From contig CBDCYD010000005.1 in assembly GCA_965224045.1 (NCBI GenBank), positions 592,976-656,975 on the forward strand: a DNA stretch of 64,000 bases, given 5' to 3'. Each line of letters begins with the position of its first letter. Positions within the stretch are counted from its first letter, which is position 1. This DNA is from Tectiglobus sp965224045. GTDB lineage: Bacteria; Pseudomonadota; Alphaproteobacteria; Rhizobiales; Hyphomicrobiaceae. A model generated the notes under the pieces. That model was not told the origin of the DNA, ran no database searches, and saw only the letters and a program-made list of their open reading frames with translations. This document shows positions 17,375 to 26,408 of this stretch, one piece after another. The translations under genes and the position numbers were made by a program.

Positions 17375-18544
17375 ATGACATGCTTGCGCATCCTGCATTG
17401 CCTTCGCGCTCCGGTCGGGGGGTTGTTTCGTCATGTCCGCGACCTGGTCGAAGAGCAGGCGGCTGCCGGCCATGACGTCGGTGTGGTCTGCGATGCCAAT
17501 TCCCACGATCGCTTGACCGCCCCCCGCCTCGATGCGCTTGCAAGTCATCTCACCCTCGGCTTGCATCTCGTGCCCATGGCACGCCAGATCGGCCCGCGCG
17601 ACTATACCGCCTACCGCGCCGTTCATGCGCTCGCGCGAGGCCATGCAGCTGATATCCTGCACGGCCACGGTGCCAAGGGAGGTGCCTATGCGCGCCTCGC
17701 CGCCCACCGCCTCAAGCAGGCGGGCAGCGCCATCAGCGGCATCTACACACCGCATGGCGGCAGCCTGCACTACGCACCGCACAGCCCGCAGGGCCAGCTC
17801 TTCAAGTATCTCGAACGCATCCTGTGCAAGCGCTCAGATGCGATCATATTCGAAAGCCGGTTTTCCGAACGCCGGTTTACAGCACGCATCGGCCGGCCCG
17901 CATGCCTTTCGAGCGTGATCCCCAACGGCTTGTCGCAAGCAGATTTCGCCCGCCATAAGCCCGATCCAGAGGCAGCCGAGGTGCTTTACGTCGGCGAAAT
18001 GCGCGACCTCAAAGGTGTCGATCTTCTGATCGACGCGCTCTCCCGCCTGCCGGCCGTCCGCAACGTCCGCGCCGTATTGGTTGGTGACGGCCCTGACCGC
18101 CGCAAGTACACCGACATGGTGGCCGCCCGCGGCCTCGCTGATCGTGTCAAACTGCCGGGATCGATGCCGGCCCGCGATGCCTTCGCCCTCGGCCGCCTGA
18201 TCGTCGTCCCGTCGCGTGCCGAGAGTTTTCCCTACATCGTGCTCGAGGCTGCCGCCGCGCAAATTCCACTCATCGCAGCGAACGTCGGCGGCATACCCGA
18301 GATCGTCGCCGGGACCGATGCGACCCTCCTTCAGCCCGGTGACTCTGAGGCGCTGGCGTGCGCAATCATGGATCACCTCGACAACCCCGGGCGAAGCGCG
18401 GCCTTGGCTGCAAACCTGCGCCGGTCGGTCCGCCAACGCTTTACCGTCCGACGCATGGCCGATGACATACTGGCGCTTTATTCACGCACCCGCGCAACTC
18501 GATCGGATGACCTCTCCGCCGCGCTCGCGGTTAACCATGGATAG
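17375..18544 (+). CDS. Glycosyltransferase family 4
   Basis: A 389-residue retaining GT-B glycosyltransferase. The N-terminal domain has H-C-L-R-A-P-V-G-G-L-F-R-H-V (acceptor-side Gly-rich loop) and I-L-H-G-H-G-A-K-G. The C-terminal donor domain has V-G-E-M-R-D-L-K-G-V-D-L-L-I and the E-x7-E region E-S-F-P-Y-I-V-L-E-A-A-A-A, followed by A-N-V-G-G-I-P-E-I-V. It likely adds a sugar to the lipid-linked repeat unit assembled by the neighbouring proteins. Donor and acceptor are not predictable. Confidence 0.92.
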   Translation: MTCLRILHCLRAPVGGLFRHVRDLVEEQAAAGHDVGVVCDANSHDRLTAPRLDALASHLTLGLHLVPMARQIGPRDYTAYRAVHALARGHAADILHGHGAKGGAYARLAAHRLKQAGSAISGIYTPHGGSLHYAPHSPQGQLFKYLERILCKRSDAIIFESRFSERRFTARIGRPACLSSVIPNGLSQADFARHKPDPEAAEVLYVGEMRDLKGVDLLIDALSRLPAVRNVRAVLVGDGPDRRKYTDMVAARGLADRVKLPGSMPARDAFALGRLIVVPSRAESFPYIVLEAAAAQIPLIAANVGGIPEIVAGTDATLLQPGDSEALACAIMDHLDNPGRSAALAANLRRSVRQRFTVRRMADDILALYSRTRATRSDDLSAALAVNHG

Positions 18545-18645
18545 GTAGATCACCTGCCCGCGCGCGGCCGCCACCGGCTGCTGGCACGAGACCTGCTTGA
18601 TGCCCTTCAACCCGCCATCGATCTGGCAAAACTGGGTTGAAGACA

Positions 18646-20178
18646 ATGAACAAGCCATATATCCGGTCGCACTTCGCTGGAAATTCACCTGCCGTCGAGG
18701 CGGTTCTGCCACGTGCTGCGGGCATTCCGCTTGCCGACGCCGCGCTCGTTCCTCAGCAATCGCAAAACAAGCCCGTTTCGCCCGCCCTCTTCCGCGGCGC
18801 CCTGCGCACGGTCGAGTTCCTCGCACTGTTTGTCGCCGGATTGGCTTCGGCAGTGGTCAACGTCGATGCAGCGGACCTCACCGTTTCACCGTCCTACCTA
18901 ATGGCCCTTGCGGGCACCGCAATCGTTGCCGTCGTGCTGTTCGACATGCTGGGCCTCTATCGCACGCAGGCCATTGCCTCGCTTCTGCATGCAGCGCCGC
19001 GCGCCCTGTGTGGATGGACCGCCGCTGCCGGCCTGCTGACGGCAACCGTCTTCTTCCTCAAGGTTGGTCCGGAGTTTTCCAGGCTGTGGCTGGCGACTTG
19101 GTACGTCAGCGCTGCCGGCGCAATCCTCCTCGTCCGTATCGCGGCGGCATCGCTTGCACGCAGGTGGGCTCTCGAAGGTCGCCTGAATCGCCAGGCGATC
19201 ATCGTCGGTGGTGGCGACGGCTGCTTCGATCTCATCAGTCGGCTCGAGCATGACGCCAGCACGGACCTGCGCATCATAGGCTTCTTCGACGACCGCAGCG
19301 GTGAACGTTCGCCGTCCGAAATTGCCGGTTATCCAAAGCTCGGCACGATCGACGACCTGACCGCCTTTGCCCGCCACAACCACATCGATGTCGTCCTTGT
19401 CTGCCTGCCCATGAGCGCCGAGAAGAGGTTGCTGGCCATTGCCAAGGTGCTCAAGGTCCTACCGATCGACGTGCGCCTCTCGACGGCGGGCAGCCGCCTT
19501 CGCTTTCGCCCACGCACCTACGACTACATTGGCTCGACCCCCTTCATCGCACTCGCAGACAAGCCGATTGGCGACTGGGGTCTTCTTGCCAAGGCGGCAC
19601 TCGACAAGACTGTCGCGGCGCTTGCGCTGATCGGCCTCGCACCGCTCTTGGCCGGCGTTGCCGTTGCCATTCGCTGCGAAAGCCGCGGCCCGATCCTGTT
19701 TCGCCAAAAGCGCTACGGTTTTAACAACGAGCTGATCGAAGTCCTGAAGTTCCGCTCGATGTACGTCGACAAGTGCGATGCCGAGGCGACCCGCCTGGTC
19801 ACCAAAGACGACCCGCGCGTGACCCCGATCGGTCGCTTTATTCGCCGCACGAGCATCGACGAACTGCCGCAACTCATCAATGTATTGCGCGGCGAGCTTT
19901 CACTCGTCGGCCCGCGACCGCATGCGCTCCAGGCCAAGGCGGCGAACCAGTTGTACGACCAGGCCGTCGAAGGTTATTTCGCCCGCCACCGCGTCAAGCC
20001 CGGCATTACCGGCTGGGCGCAGATTCACGGCTGGCGGGGTGAAACCGACACCACCGAAAAAATCCAGAAACGCGTCGAGCACGATCTCCACTACATCGAG
20101 AACTGGTCGCTCGCGCGTGACATCTACATCCTGTTTCGCACTCCGATCGCACTTCTCAAATCCGACGGCGCGTACTGA
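18646..20178 (+). CDS. Undecaprenyl-phosphate glucose (or related) phosphotransferase
   Basis: A 510-residue initiating enzyme for polysaccharide synthesis, moving a sugar 1-phosphate to undecaprenyl phosphate. It has four N-terminal membrane helices (about 45-145), a CoA-binding-like Rossmann segment (I-I-V-G-G-G-D-G, about 185-192), a fifth helix (about 325-345), then the catalytic Bac_transf domain with K-F-R-S-M-Y, R-F-I-R-R-T-S-I-D-E-L-P-Q, L-S-L-V-G-P-R-P-H and G-I-T-G-W-A-Q-I. The layout matches the WcaJ/PssY full-length class. An in-frame TTG at 18637 is an alternative start. Confidence 0.93.
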   Translation: MNKPYIRSHFAGNSPAVEAVLPRAAGIPLADAALVPQQSQNKPVSPALFRGALRTVEFLALFVAGLASAVVNVDAADLTVSPSYLMALAGTAIVAVVLFDMLGLYRTQAIASLLHAAPRALCGWTAAAGLLTATVFFLKVGPEFSRLWLATWYVSAAGAILLVRIAAASLARRWALEGRLNRQAIIVGGGDGCFDLISRLEHDASTDLRIIGFFDDRSGERSPSEIAGYPKLGTIDDLTAFARHNHIDVVLVCLPMSAEKRLLAIAKVLKVLPIDVRLSTAGSRLRFRPRTYDYIGSTPFIALADKPIGDWGLLAKAALDKTVAALALIGLAPLLAGVAVAIRCESRGPILFRQKRYGFNNELIEVLKFRSMYVDKCDAEATRLVTKDDPRVTPIGRFIRRTSIDELPQLINVLRGELSLVGPRPHALQAKAANQLYDQAVEGYFARHRVKPGITGWAQIHGWRGETDTTEKIQKRVEHDLHYIENWSLARDIYILFRTPIALLKSDGAY

Positions 20179-20234
20179 CCGGCACTCACGATCATCACCA
20201 CCGCCGCTGACGTGCCCACACCGCTGTCGCATGA

Positions 20235-21785
20235 ATGGCACGCAACGATATGTCGAGCACAGTTGTACACCTGAACCAGGTCACCCCTTCCGGTGACGCG
20301 GCAAGCCTGCCTGCCCGGCTCGGCGTGGTGCGCTGGGCCGGGCTTGCACTGGTCTGGTGTGCGATTGCATCCGGCGCCATCGTCTTTTCCGAGCCGGCCC
20401 CTGTCGACGTGCTGACACTCGGCGTGATCCTCGCTTTGCCGGTCCTCGGCTTGGTGAGCTTTCGCACGCTGCTGATCATCCCGTTCGGCGTCTGGTTGGT
20501 GATTGGCGTTGCGACACTCCTTGCCGCCCACCAGGCAAGCGACTTTGCGCGTGCGGTTACCCATACATCGATCTCGTTCTATCTCTATGCCGGCTTCTTC
20601 ATGCTCGCTGCGTTCGTGGCCAAAAATCCATTGCGACACGTTCCGCTGATCATGGGCGCATACGTCGTCGCGGCCTTGGCCGCCGCTACGGCAGGCATCG
20701 CGGGCTACTTCGATTTATTCGCCGGCGCAGGTGACTGGTTCACGAAGTTTGGTCGGGCATCGGGAACGTTCAAAGACCCCAACGTTTTTGGACCGTTCCT
20801 CATTCCACCTCTGCTCTACGTGTTTCATCTGGTCATTTCCCGTCCTGCCTCGCAAGTTGTGCTGCCCGCCATCGTCGGTCTCGTCTTGTTATTCGCCGTC
20901 GTCATCAGTTTTTCGCGCGGTGCCTGGATGAACATCGCGATATCGCTGTCTCTCTATGCGTGTCTCGCCTTTGCTACGGCGCCGACCTGGCGTCAGCGCA
21001 TGACGCTGGTGCTGGTGGTGCTGCTTGCGCTGTTGTCTTGCGTGCTCCTGCTCGCAGCCGCGCTCAGGGTGCCGGAATTTGCCGAACTGCTCCACCATCG
21101 TGCGCAGTTCTTCCAGAGCTACGACGTCGGCCCGGAGGGCCGGTTCGGCGGCCAGTCGAAGGCGCTCGAGATCATTCTCGCCTCGCCGTTCGGCATTGGA
21201 ACGATGGAATTTGCCGAGCGCTTCCACCACGAGAACGCGCACAACGTTTACCTGACGATGGCACTGCGCGGTGGCTGGCTCGCCGGCCTGCTGTTCTTAG
21301 GGCTGAACCTGGCAACCGTCGTCATTGGTTTCTGCCACGCCATTCGCCACACACCGAGCCGGCCAATTTTTATTTTTGTCCTTGCCGCATTCATCGGATT
21401 GGCCATTCAGGGCATGCTGGTCGACACCGACCACTGGCGTCATTTCTACGTGATCATGGCGCTGGTCTGGGGCTTGATGGCAGCCGAGCGGCCGACCGCT
21501 GACCGCCAGCGCAGCGACATGGCGACACCGCCGCATCATGCACCGCGCATTCACCGCCGCGTCAAACCAAACCTGCCCGCGCCGCTCGCCCTGCACCGCG
21601 GCCACATCGTTGCGCCGATCGCCCTGCCACCGCGTCCTGTATTGCAAGATCGCACCGGACTTCGCGAGACCCGTCCGTCACGTCTGATCGGGATCGCAAC
21701 CCGATACCTCGTCTCGTATGAGCCCGCGCAACGACGGCTGAGCCTGTATCGCCCTCGCCGGCCGCAATTCCTCGCCTATACGTAA
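20235..21785 (+). CDS. O-antigen ligase / Wzy-type polymerase family protein
   Basis: A 516-residue polytopic protein with about ten membrane helices between residues 30 and 415. The Wzy_C-type periplasmic loop includes G-R-F-G-G-Q-S-K-A-L-E-I-I, P-F-G-I-G-T and H-E-N-A-H-N-V-Y-L-T. It joins repeat units or attaches glycan; polymerase and ligase cannot be told apart by sequence. The final 100 or so residues form a polar, Pro/Arg-rich tail after the last helix, unusual for the family. An ATG at 20250 is an alternative start. It lies 56 bases after the sugar-phosphate transferase. Confidence 0.85.
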   Translation: MARNDMSSTVVHLNQVTPSGDAASLPARLGVVRWAGLALVWCAIASGAIVFSEPAPVDVLTLGVILALPVLGLVSFRTLLIIPFGVWLVIGVATLLAAHQASDFARAVTHTSISFYLYAGFFMLAAFVAKNPLRHVPLIMGAYVVAALAAATAGIAGYFDLFAGAGDWFTKFGRASGTFKDPNVFGPFLIPPLLYVFHLVISRPASQVVLPAIVGLVLLFAVVISFSRGAWMNIAISLSLYACLAFATAPTWRQRMTLVLVVLLALLSCVLLLAAALRVPEFAELLHHRAQFFQSYDVGPEGRFGGQSKALEIILASPFGIGTMEFAERFHHENAHNVYLTMALRGGWLAGLLFLGLNLATVVIGFCHAIRHTPSRPIFIFVLAAFIGLAIQGMLVDTDHWRHFYVIMALVWGLMAAERPTADRQRSDMATPPHHAPRIHRRVKPNLPAPLALHRGHIVAPIALPPRPVLQDRTGLRETRPSRLIGIATRYLVSYEPAQRRLSLYRPRRPQFLAYT

Positions 21786-21887
21786 CGGGCAGAACGGCGA
21801 CGCGATATCTGCCAGCAGATTGCCATTGAACCGCGCAACACGTAGCGTTGAGTGCTCTCGATTGTACCACTCAGCGGAGGCTGCCCC

Positions 21888-23096
21888 GTGTTCATTCGCA
21901 GAACCGACCCGGACCCGTCACTGCAGGCCTTTCGCACCGAGGTACGCGAATTCTGTGAAACAGAACTGCCAACTTCGATCCGAAACAAGCAGGCGCGCGG
22001 CCAACACATCGAGCGCGATGAATACGGCGCCTGGCTGCAACGCCTTGGAGCCCGCGGCTGGCTGACCGGCAAGTGGCCGAAGGAGCACGGCGGGCTCGGC
22101 TGGGGGCCGGACAAGTTCGCCGCGTTCAGCGAGGAACTGGGCCGCGCCGACGCTCCCCCGATCGTGCCGTTCGGCGTCAACATGGTCGGCCCCGTCATTT
22201 ACACCTTCGGCAATGATGCACAGAAATCCGCATACCTGGACGGCATCATTCGTCACGAAACCTGGTGGTGCCAGGGCTATTCGGAACCGGGCGCCGGCTC
22301 GGACCTCGCCAGCCTGCAGACCCGCGCCGTGCGCGATGGCGATGACTATGTCGTCAACGGCCAGAAGATCTGGACCTCCTACGCCCACTGGGCGGACATG
22401 ATGTTCTGCCTCGTCAGAACCGGCCACAGCGGCAAGAAGCAGGAAGGCATCACCTTCCTTCTCATCGACATGAACGCACCCGGCATCACGGTGCGCCCGA
22501 TCATCGGCATCACCAAGGGCCACCACCTCAACGAGGTCTTCTTCGAGGATGTCCGCGTGCCGGTCGCAAACCGCATTGGCGAAGAGGGCAAAGGGTGGAC
22601 CTATGCCAAGTTCCTGCTCGCCAACGAGCGCGTCGGCGTCGTCGAAGTCGGCAAGTTCGAACGCTACCTTGCCCACCTGCGTACCTTGCTCGTCGAAACC
22701 CATGAGGCGGGCGTCCCGCTGGCGGCAAAACCGGAATTCCAGCGCAAGCTCGCCGAACTCGACGTCGCCATGGAAACCGTCCGCGCACTTTCGGCGGACC
22801 AGTTGGCCGCCGCCCAGCAGGAGGGCGCGCCGTCACTTATCGGTGCAGCCGCGCTGAAGGTCAGAGGCTCTGAGCTTCAGCAGGCTATTCTTCAAACCAT
22901 CACCGACGTTGTCGCGCGTCACGGCCTCGCCTACCAGACGGACGCATTGGATGCCGGTTGGAACGGCACCGTCGTCGGCCCGCCGCAGTCTGCCGGCCTC
23001 ATCTACGAGCACCTCTACCGGCGCGCCGCCACCATTTACGGCGGCTCCACCGAAATCCAGAAGAACATCATCGCCAAGGGCGCGCTCGAACTCTAA
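21888..23096 (+). CDS. Acyl-CoA dehydrogenase, large-subunit type (PimC-like)
   Basis: A 402-residue FAD enzyme of the acyl-CoA dehydrogenase family. The GTG start has GGAGG at 21876-21880. It carries G-Y-S-E-P-G-A-G-S-D-L-A-S-L (FAD/substrate loop, about 140-153), W-T-S-Y-A-H-W-A-D and, near the C-terminus, Y-G-G-S-T-E-I-Q-K-N-I-I-A. It is followed by a second, more divergent dehydrogenase gene. Such pairs form heteromeric enzymes, as with the pimeloyl-CoA dehydrogenase large and small subunits. The substrate here is unknown. It heads a five-gene rightward acyl-CoA run. Confidence 0.93.
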   Translation: MFIRRTDPDPSLQAFRTEVREFCETELPTSIRNKQARGQHIERDEYGAWLQRLGARGWLTGKWPKEHGGLGWGPDKFAAFSEELGRADAPPIVPFGVNMVGPVIYTFGNDAQKSAYLDGIIRHETWWCQGYSEPGAGSDLASLQTRAVRDGDDYVVNGQKIWTSYAHWADMMFCLVRTGHSGKKQEGITFLLIDMNAPGITVRPIIGITKGHHLNEVFFEDVRVPVANRIGEEGKGWTYAKFLLANERVGVVEVGKFERYLAHLRTLLVETHEAGVPLAAKPEFQRKLAELDVAMETVRALSADQLAAAQQEGAPSLIGAAALKVRGSELQQAILQTITDVVARHGLAYQTDALDAGWNGTVVGPPQSAGLIYEHLYRRAATIYGGSTEIQKNIIAKGALEL

Positions 23097-23130
23097 TCTG
23101 CGCCCGAGAGCAGAACGCACCAAGACCGCC

Positions 23131-24267
23131 ATGCCCTCATTCTCGACCGACGAACGCCAGCTTCTCCACGACAGCACCCGCGACTATTTCGAGCGCCAGT
23201 ACACATTCGCGAATTTCCGCACTTTGTCAGCGAGCGAACATCCCGACGGTTTCAGCCGCGCGGCGTGGAAGGAATACGCCGAACTGGGCTGGCTCGCCGT
23301 AGCCCTGCCCGAAGAGGTTGGCGGCTCAAACGGTGGCTTGACCGAGCAGGCAATCGTCCTCGCCGGCGCGGGCGCAGCGCTCGCCCTCGAACCGTTGCTC
23401 ACAACGACCGTCCTTGGCGCCGGCGCCATTGACCTCGCGGGCACCGACGAACAGCGCGCGCGACTATCCGCGATCGCCGCCGGGGACTCGATCGTCACGC
23501 TTTGCCACTTCGAACCGGCGTCCGGCTACGCCCGCGACCACGTCACCACCCTTGCAACGTCGGACGGTGACGGCTTTGTCCTGAGCGGCGAAAAAAGCTT
23601 CACACTGCACGCTGACGCAGCCGACACGCTGATCGTATCGGCCCGCATTGGCGATCGGTCCGGCCCGGTCGGCCTATTCTTGATTGATCTTCCGGCAGAC
23701 AATGTCACTTTTTCCCGTGCCCCCGCCCTCGATGACCGTCGCGGCGCTTCGGTCACACTCGCGAATGTCCGCGTCGCGGCATCGGGCCTGCTCGGCGGCA
23801 CCGACACGGACCGCACGCCCCAACTCGGCACCCTTCTCGATCACGGTGCCATTGCCGCCTGCGCCGAGGCCGCCGGTGCCATGCACGCCGTCAACGAGCA
23901 GACCGTCGAATACCTCAAATCGCGCCAGCAGTTCGGCCAGCCGTTATCGAAGTTCCAGGTGCTCCAGCATCGCCTTGTCGACATGAGCATCGCCGCCGAA
24001 GAGGCCCGTGCCGCAACCCACGCGGCCCTCGAGGCGCTCGACGACGGCGCCTCGGATGCCCGCGAAAAAATCTGGAAGGCGAAGGTCCAGACGGCCAGGT
24101 CGTCGCGTTTCGTCGGCGGCCAGGCGATCCAGCTGCACGGCGGCATGGGCATGACCGATGATTTGGCAATAGGCCACTACTACAAGCGCCTGACGATGTG
24201 CGAGACGATGTTTGGCGATGGCGACTGGTATCTCGGCCAGCTTGCCGCGAAGGTGCACGAGACATGA
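23131..24267 (+). CDS. Acyl-CoA dehydrogenase, small-subunit type (PimD-like)
   Basis: A 378-residue acyl-CoA dehydrogenase homologue beginning 34 bases after the previous one. It keeps the family fold (S-R-Q-Q-F-G-Q-P-L-S-K-F-Q-V-L-Q-H, then Q-L-H-G-G-M-G-M-T-D) but has a shortened FAD-loop region (C-H-F-E-P-A-S-G-Y). Divergence of this kind is typical of the second subunit in heteromeric dehydrogenases. Its stop overlaps the start of the dienelactone-hydrolase gene by 4 bases. Confidence 0.92.
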   Translation: MPSFSTDERQLLHDSTRDYFERQYTFANFRTLSASEHPDGFSRAAWKEYAELGWLAVALPEEVGGSNGGLTEQAIVLAGAGAALALEPLLTTTVLGAGAIDLAGTDEQRARLSAIAAGDSIVTLCHFEPASGYARDHVTTLATSDGDGFVLSGEKSFTLHADAADTLIVSARIGDRSGPVGLFLIDLPADNVTFSRAPALDDRRGASVTLANVRVAASGLLGGTDTDRTPQLGTLLDHGAIAACAEAAGAMHAVNEQTVEYLKSRQQFGQPLSKFQVLQHRLVDMSIAAEEARAATHAALEALDDGASDAREKIWKAKVQTARSSRFVGGQAIQLHGGMGMTDDLAIGHYYKRLTMCETMFGDGDWYLGQLAAKVHET

Positions 24268-25001
24268 TCGAGACGATCGTCGATATCGCTACGGATGCCG
24301 GTGCGATGGAAACATTCATCTGCCGTCCCGACCGCGGTGTCCACCCACCTGTCTTGATGATGATGGATGCGCCCGGCATTCGCGAGGAACTTTACGACAT
24401 GGCCCGGCGGCTGGCGAGCGTCGGCTTTTGCCTCTACCTGCCGAACCTCTATTACCGTGCCGGTCGCGACACCAAGTATGGCCCCGACGTCCTCGAGCAC
24501 GGCAGTGCGGAGCACGCCCGCATGCGTGCCGTCAGAACCAAGATGACGATTCCACCCGTCATGGATGACGTCGCAGCCATGATCGCACACATCGATGCCG
24601 ACGAGAACATCAAGCCGGGCCCCGTTGGCATCCACGGTTACTGCATGAGCGGCCCCTATGCTCTTGCTGCCGCCGCACGTTATTCGGACCGCATCGCGGC
24701 AGCCGCCTCGTTTTACGGCACCTGGCTCGTCAGCGACGCGGAGGAAAGCCCGCACCTCAACCTCGGCCGGGCAAAAGGCGAACTCTACATCGCCTGTGCC
24801 GAGATCGACGAACTCGCGCCAATGCCGATGGTCGAAGAGCTCAAGGGCCTTTTTGAAGCCTCCGGCAACGCGGGCGAACTGGAGATCTACCCCGGCGTCA
24901 TCCATGGCTTTGCCTTTCCCCAGCGCAAGGTCTACGACCAGCCGGCCGCCGAACGGCATTGGGAACGCCTGATCGCCCTTTATCGCCGCAACCTTGGCTG
25001 A
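24264..25001 (+). CDS. Dienelactone hydrolase family protein
   Basis: A 245-residue alpha/beta hydrolase. The nucleophile is Cys127 in G-Y-C-M-S-G, the usual Cys of dienelactone hydrolases, with the His in P-G-V-I-H-G-F and a plausible acid in A-E-I-D-E-L-A-P. It starts at an ATGA overlap with the dehydrogenase gene, so it is co-translated with it. Given the neighbours it may hydrolyse an ester or lactone in an aromatic or alicyclic acid pathway; this is inference. Confidence 0.9.
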   Translation: MIETIVDIATDAGAMETFICRPDRGVHPPVLMMMDAPGIREELYDMARRLASVGFCLYLPNLYYRAGRDTKYGPDVLEHGSAEHARMRAVRTKMTIPPVMDDVAAMIAHIDADENIKPGPVGIHGYCMSGPYALAAAARYSDRIAAAASFYGTWLVSDAEESPHLNLGRAKGELYIACAEIDELAPMPMVEELKGLFEASGNAGELEIYPGVIHGFAFPQRKVYDQPAAERHWERLIALYRRNLG

Positions 25002-25022
25002 CATCGCGCAGGCAGGCCCGAC

Positions 25023-25424
25023 ATGAGTTTTAGAACCGAAATTCTGATTGCCTGGGGAGATTGCGATCCGGCCGGCATCGTCTTTTATCCAACCTACTTC
25101 TATTGGTTTGATACGATCTTCCAGCGCTGGCTGTTGTCCCGCGAGCTGAGCCAGGCCGCCCTCAAGGCACGCTACGGCATTATCGGCACCGGCATTCTCG
25201 ATACCGCAGCCACATTCCGGGCGGCCGCGCGGGATGGTGACACGCTTATCGCCCAAGCTGCTGCAACGGACTGGAAGAGCAAGGCGTTTCGCATCGATTA
25301 CCGCCTGACACGCGACGACGCGCTGATCGCTGAAGGCCACGAGACGCGCGGTTGGCTGGTCATGCGCGACGGCCGCATTCGCGCCGAAACTATCCCGGAT
25401 GAGTTTCGCGCGGTGCTTGCCTGA
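25023..25424 (+). CDS. Acyl-CoA thioesterase, 4-hydroxybenzoyl-CoA thioesterase type
   Basis: A 133-residue hot-dog fold thioesterase. The signature W-G-D-C-D-P-A-G-I-V-F-Y-P-T-Y contains D15, which aligns with the catalytic Asp17 of Pseudomonas 4-hydroxybenzoyl-CoA thioesterase. It closes the rightward acyl-CoA operon, 21 bases after the hydrolase gene. Its end overlaps the convergent LysR gene by 35 bases. It may release free acid or recycle CoA; an aromatic substrate is possible but unproved. Confidence 0.9.
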   Translation: MSFRTEILIAWGDCDPAGIVFYPTYFYWFDTIFQRWLLSRELSQAALKARYGIIGTGILDTAATFRAAARDGDTLIAQAAATDWKSKAFRIDYRLTRDDALIAEGHETRGWLVMRDGRIRAETIPDEFRAVLA

Positions 25425-26271
25425 GTGCGGCCAGCAGCGCATCGCTCAGGCGCCGCTTTGGATTTTTCGGACGTTCGATGAGGGCCAGTTCCCTCACGGC
25501 CTGCGGCGCACCGAACGGATAAGAGCGAATGGCCTCCGGCAGCGGTCCGGACGCCGGGTGATGCGGCACCACTGACACGCCGAGACCGTGCGAGACCAGC
25601 GCCGCAACCGCATCGAGCGAGTCGACCTCCATGTCGGCCTGCACGACGATGCCCTCGCGCAGCAGCAATCGCTCGATCTGCTGTCCGGCCCAGGTTTTGC
25701 GGCTGAACCAGATAAACGGGTTCGAACTGAGCAACTCCGCGATCGGCAATTCCGGTGCGTCTCTCGGGACGATCGCAAACAGCGGCTCCTTGACGATGGA
25801 GCGCACCACGACACCACCAAGCGCCTGTTCTGGTGCCGTCGCAATCGCAACATCGATCTCACCACCGCGCACCAATGTCGCCAGTTCACCGGACAGCGCC
25901 GTGTGCACCCGCACCTTGAGCCGCGGGTGCAGACGCCTGAGTACTGCAAGTGCAGGCGGCAAGAGATCCGTCATCGCCGATGGCACGACCCCGGCGTTGA
26001 TCGAACCGATCAGGTCTGCTTCGGAGCCGATCGCGGCGACCTCGTCGAGCAGATCGAGCATCCGCCGGCTGCAGTCGACGAGTGCCAGGCCGCGATCCGT
26101 CAGCACCGGCGGCCGCCGGCCGCGGTCGATCAAGCCGACGCCGAGTTCTTCTTCCAGCGCCTTCACATGCAGACTGACGGCGGAATGAGAAAGGCCCACG
26201 GCTTCGCCCGCCGCGGAGAATGTGCCGTGTTCGGCGATCGCCAGAAATGTGCGCAACTGCTTAAGGTTCAT
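25390..26271 (-). CDS. LysR-family transcriptional regulator
   Basis: A 293-residue regulator. The N-terminal winged helix-turn-helix reads M-N-L-K-Q-L-R-T-F-L-A-I-A-E-H-G-T-F-S-A and continues through S-H-S-A-V-S-L-H-V-K-A-L-E. A periplasmic-binding-protein-like effector domain follows (about 90-290). It is divergent from a probable 3-sulfinopropanoyl-CoA desulfinase gene, the classical layout for a regulator and its target. The last bases overlap the thioesterase gene tail to tail, so transcription of the two may interfere. Confidence 0.93.
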   Translation of the reverse strand: MNLKQLRTFLAIAEHGTFSAAGEAVGLSHSAVSLHVKALEEELGVGLIDRGRRPPVLTDRGLALVDCSRRMLDLLDEVAAIGSEADLIGSINAGVVPSAMTDLLPPALAVLRRLHPRLKVRVHTALSGELATLVRGGEIDVAIATAPEQALGGVVVRSIVKEPLFAIVPRDAPELPIAELLSSNPFIWFSRKTWAGQQIERLLLREGIVVQADMEVDSLDAVAALVSHGLGVSVVPHHPASGPLPEAIRSYPFGAPQAVRELALIERPKNPKRRLSDALLAALRQAPRETHPG

Positions 26272-26408
26272 GTCGCTATGTTAGGTTTTCTAACAAAATA
26301 AGCCAGATAAAGTCGTTTTACATCGTGATTACATAAACATAAAGTGTGGCAGATCACGCGTTCGTTATGACCGGGTGAATGCGCAATGCGCGCGCGGAGG
26401 CCGATGAC
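26272..26408. promoter_or_regulatory. Divergent LysR/desulfinase promoter region with an inverted repeat
   Basis: A 137-base A/T-rich spacer. GTTAG-GTTTT-CTAAC at 26280-26294 is a perfect 5-bp-arm palindrome near the LysR start and contains T-N11-A-type geometry, the usual LysR recognition form. Further along are A/T runs (26296-26345) likely to hold the promoter of the rightward gene. The ribosome-binding site GGAGG precedes the ATG at 26409. Confidence 0.45.

Noticed and set aside
24180..25442. A 420-codon minus-strand frame opposite the dienelactone hydrolase and thioesterase
   Set aside because: It covers two well-supported genes on the other strand and has no domain or credible start.
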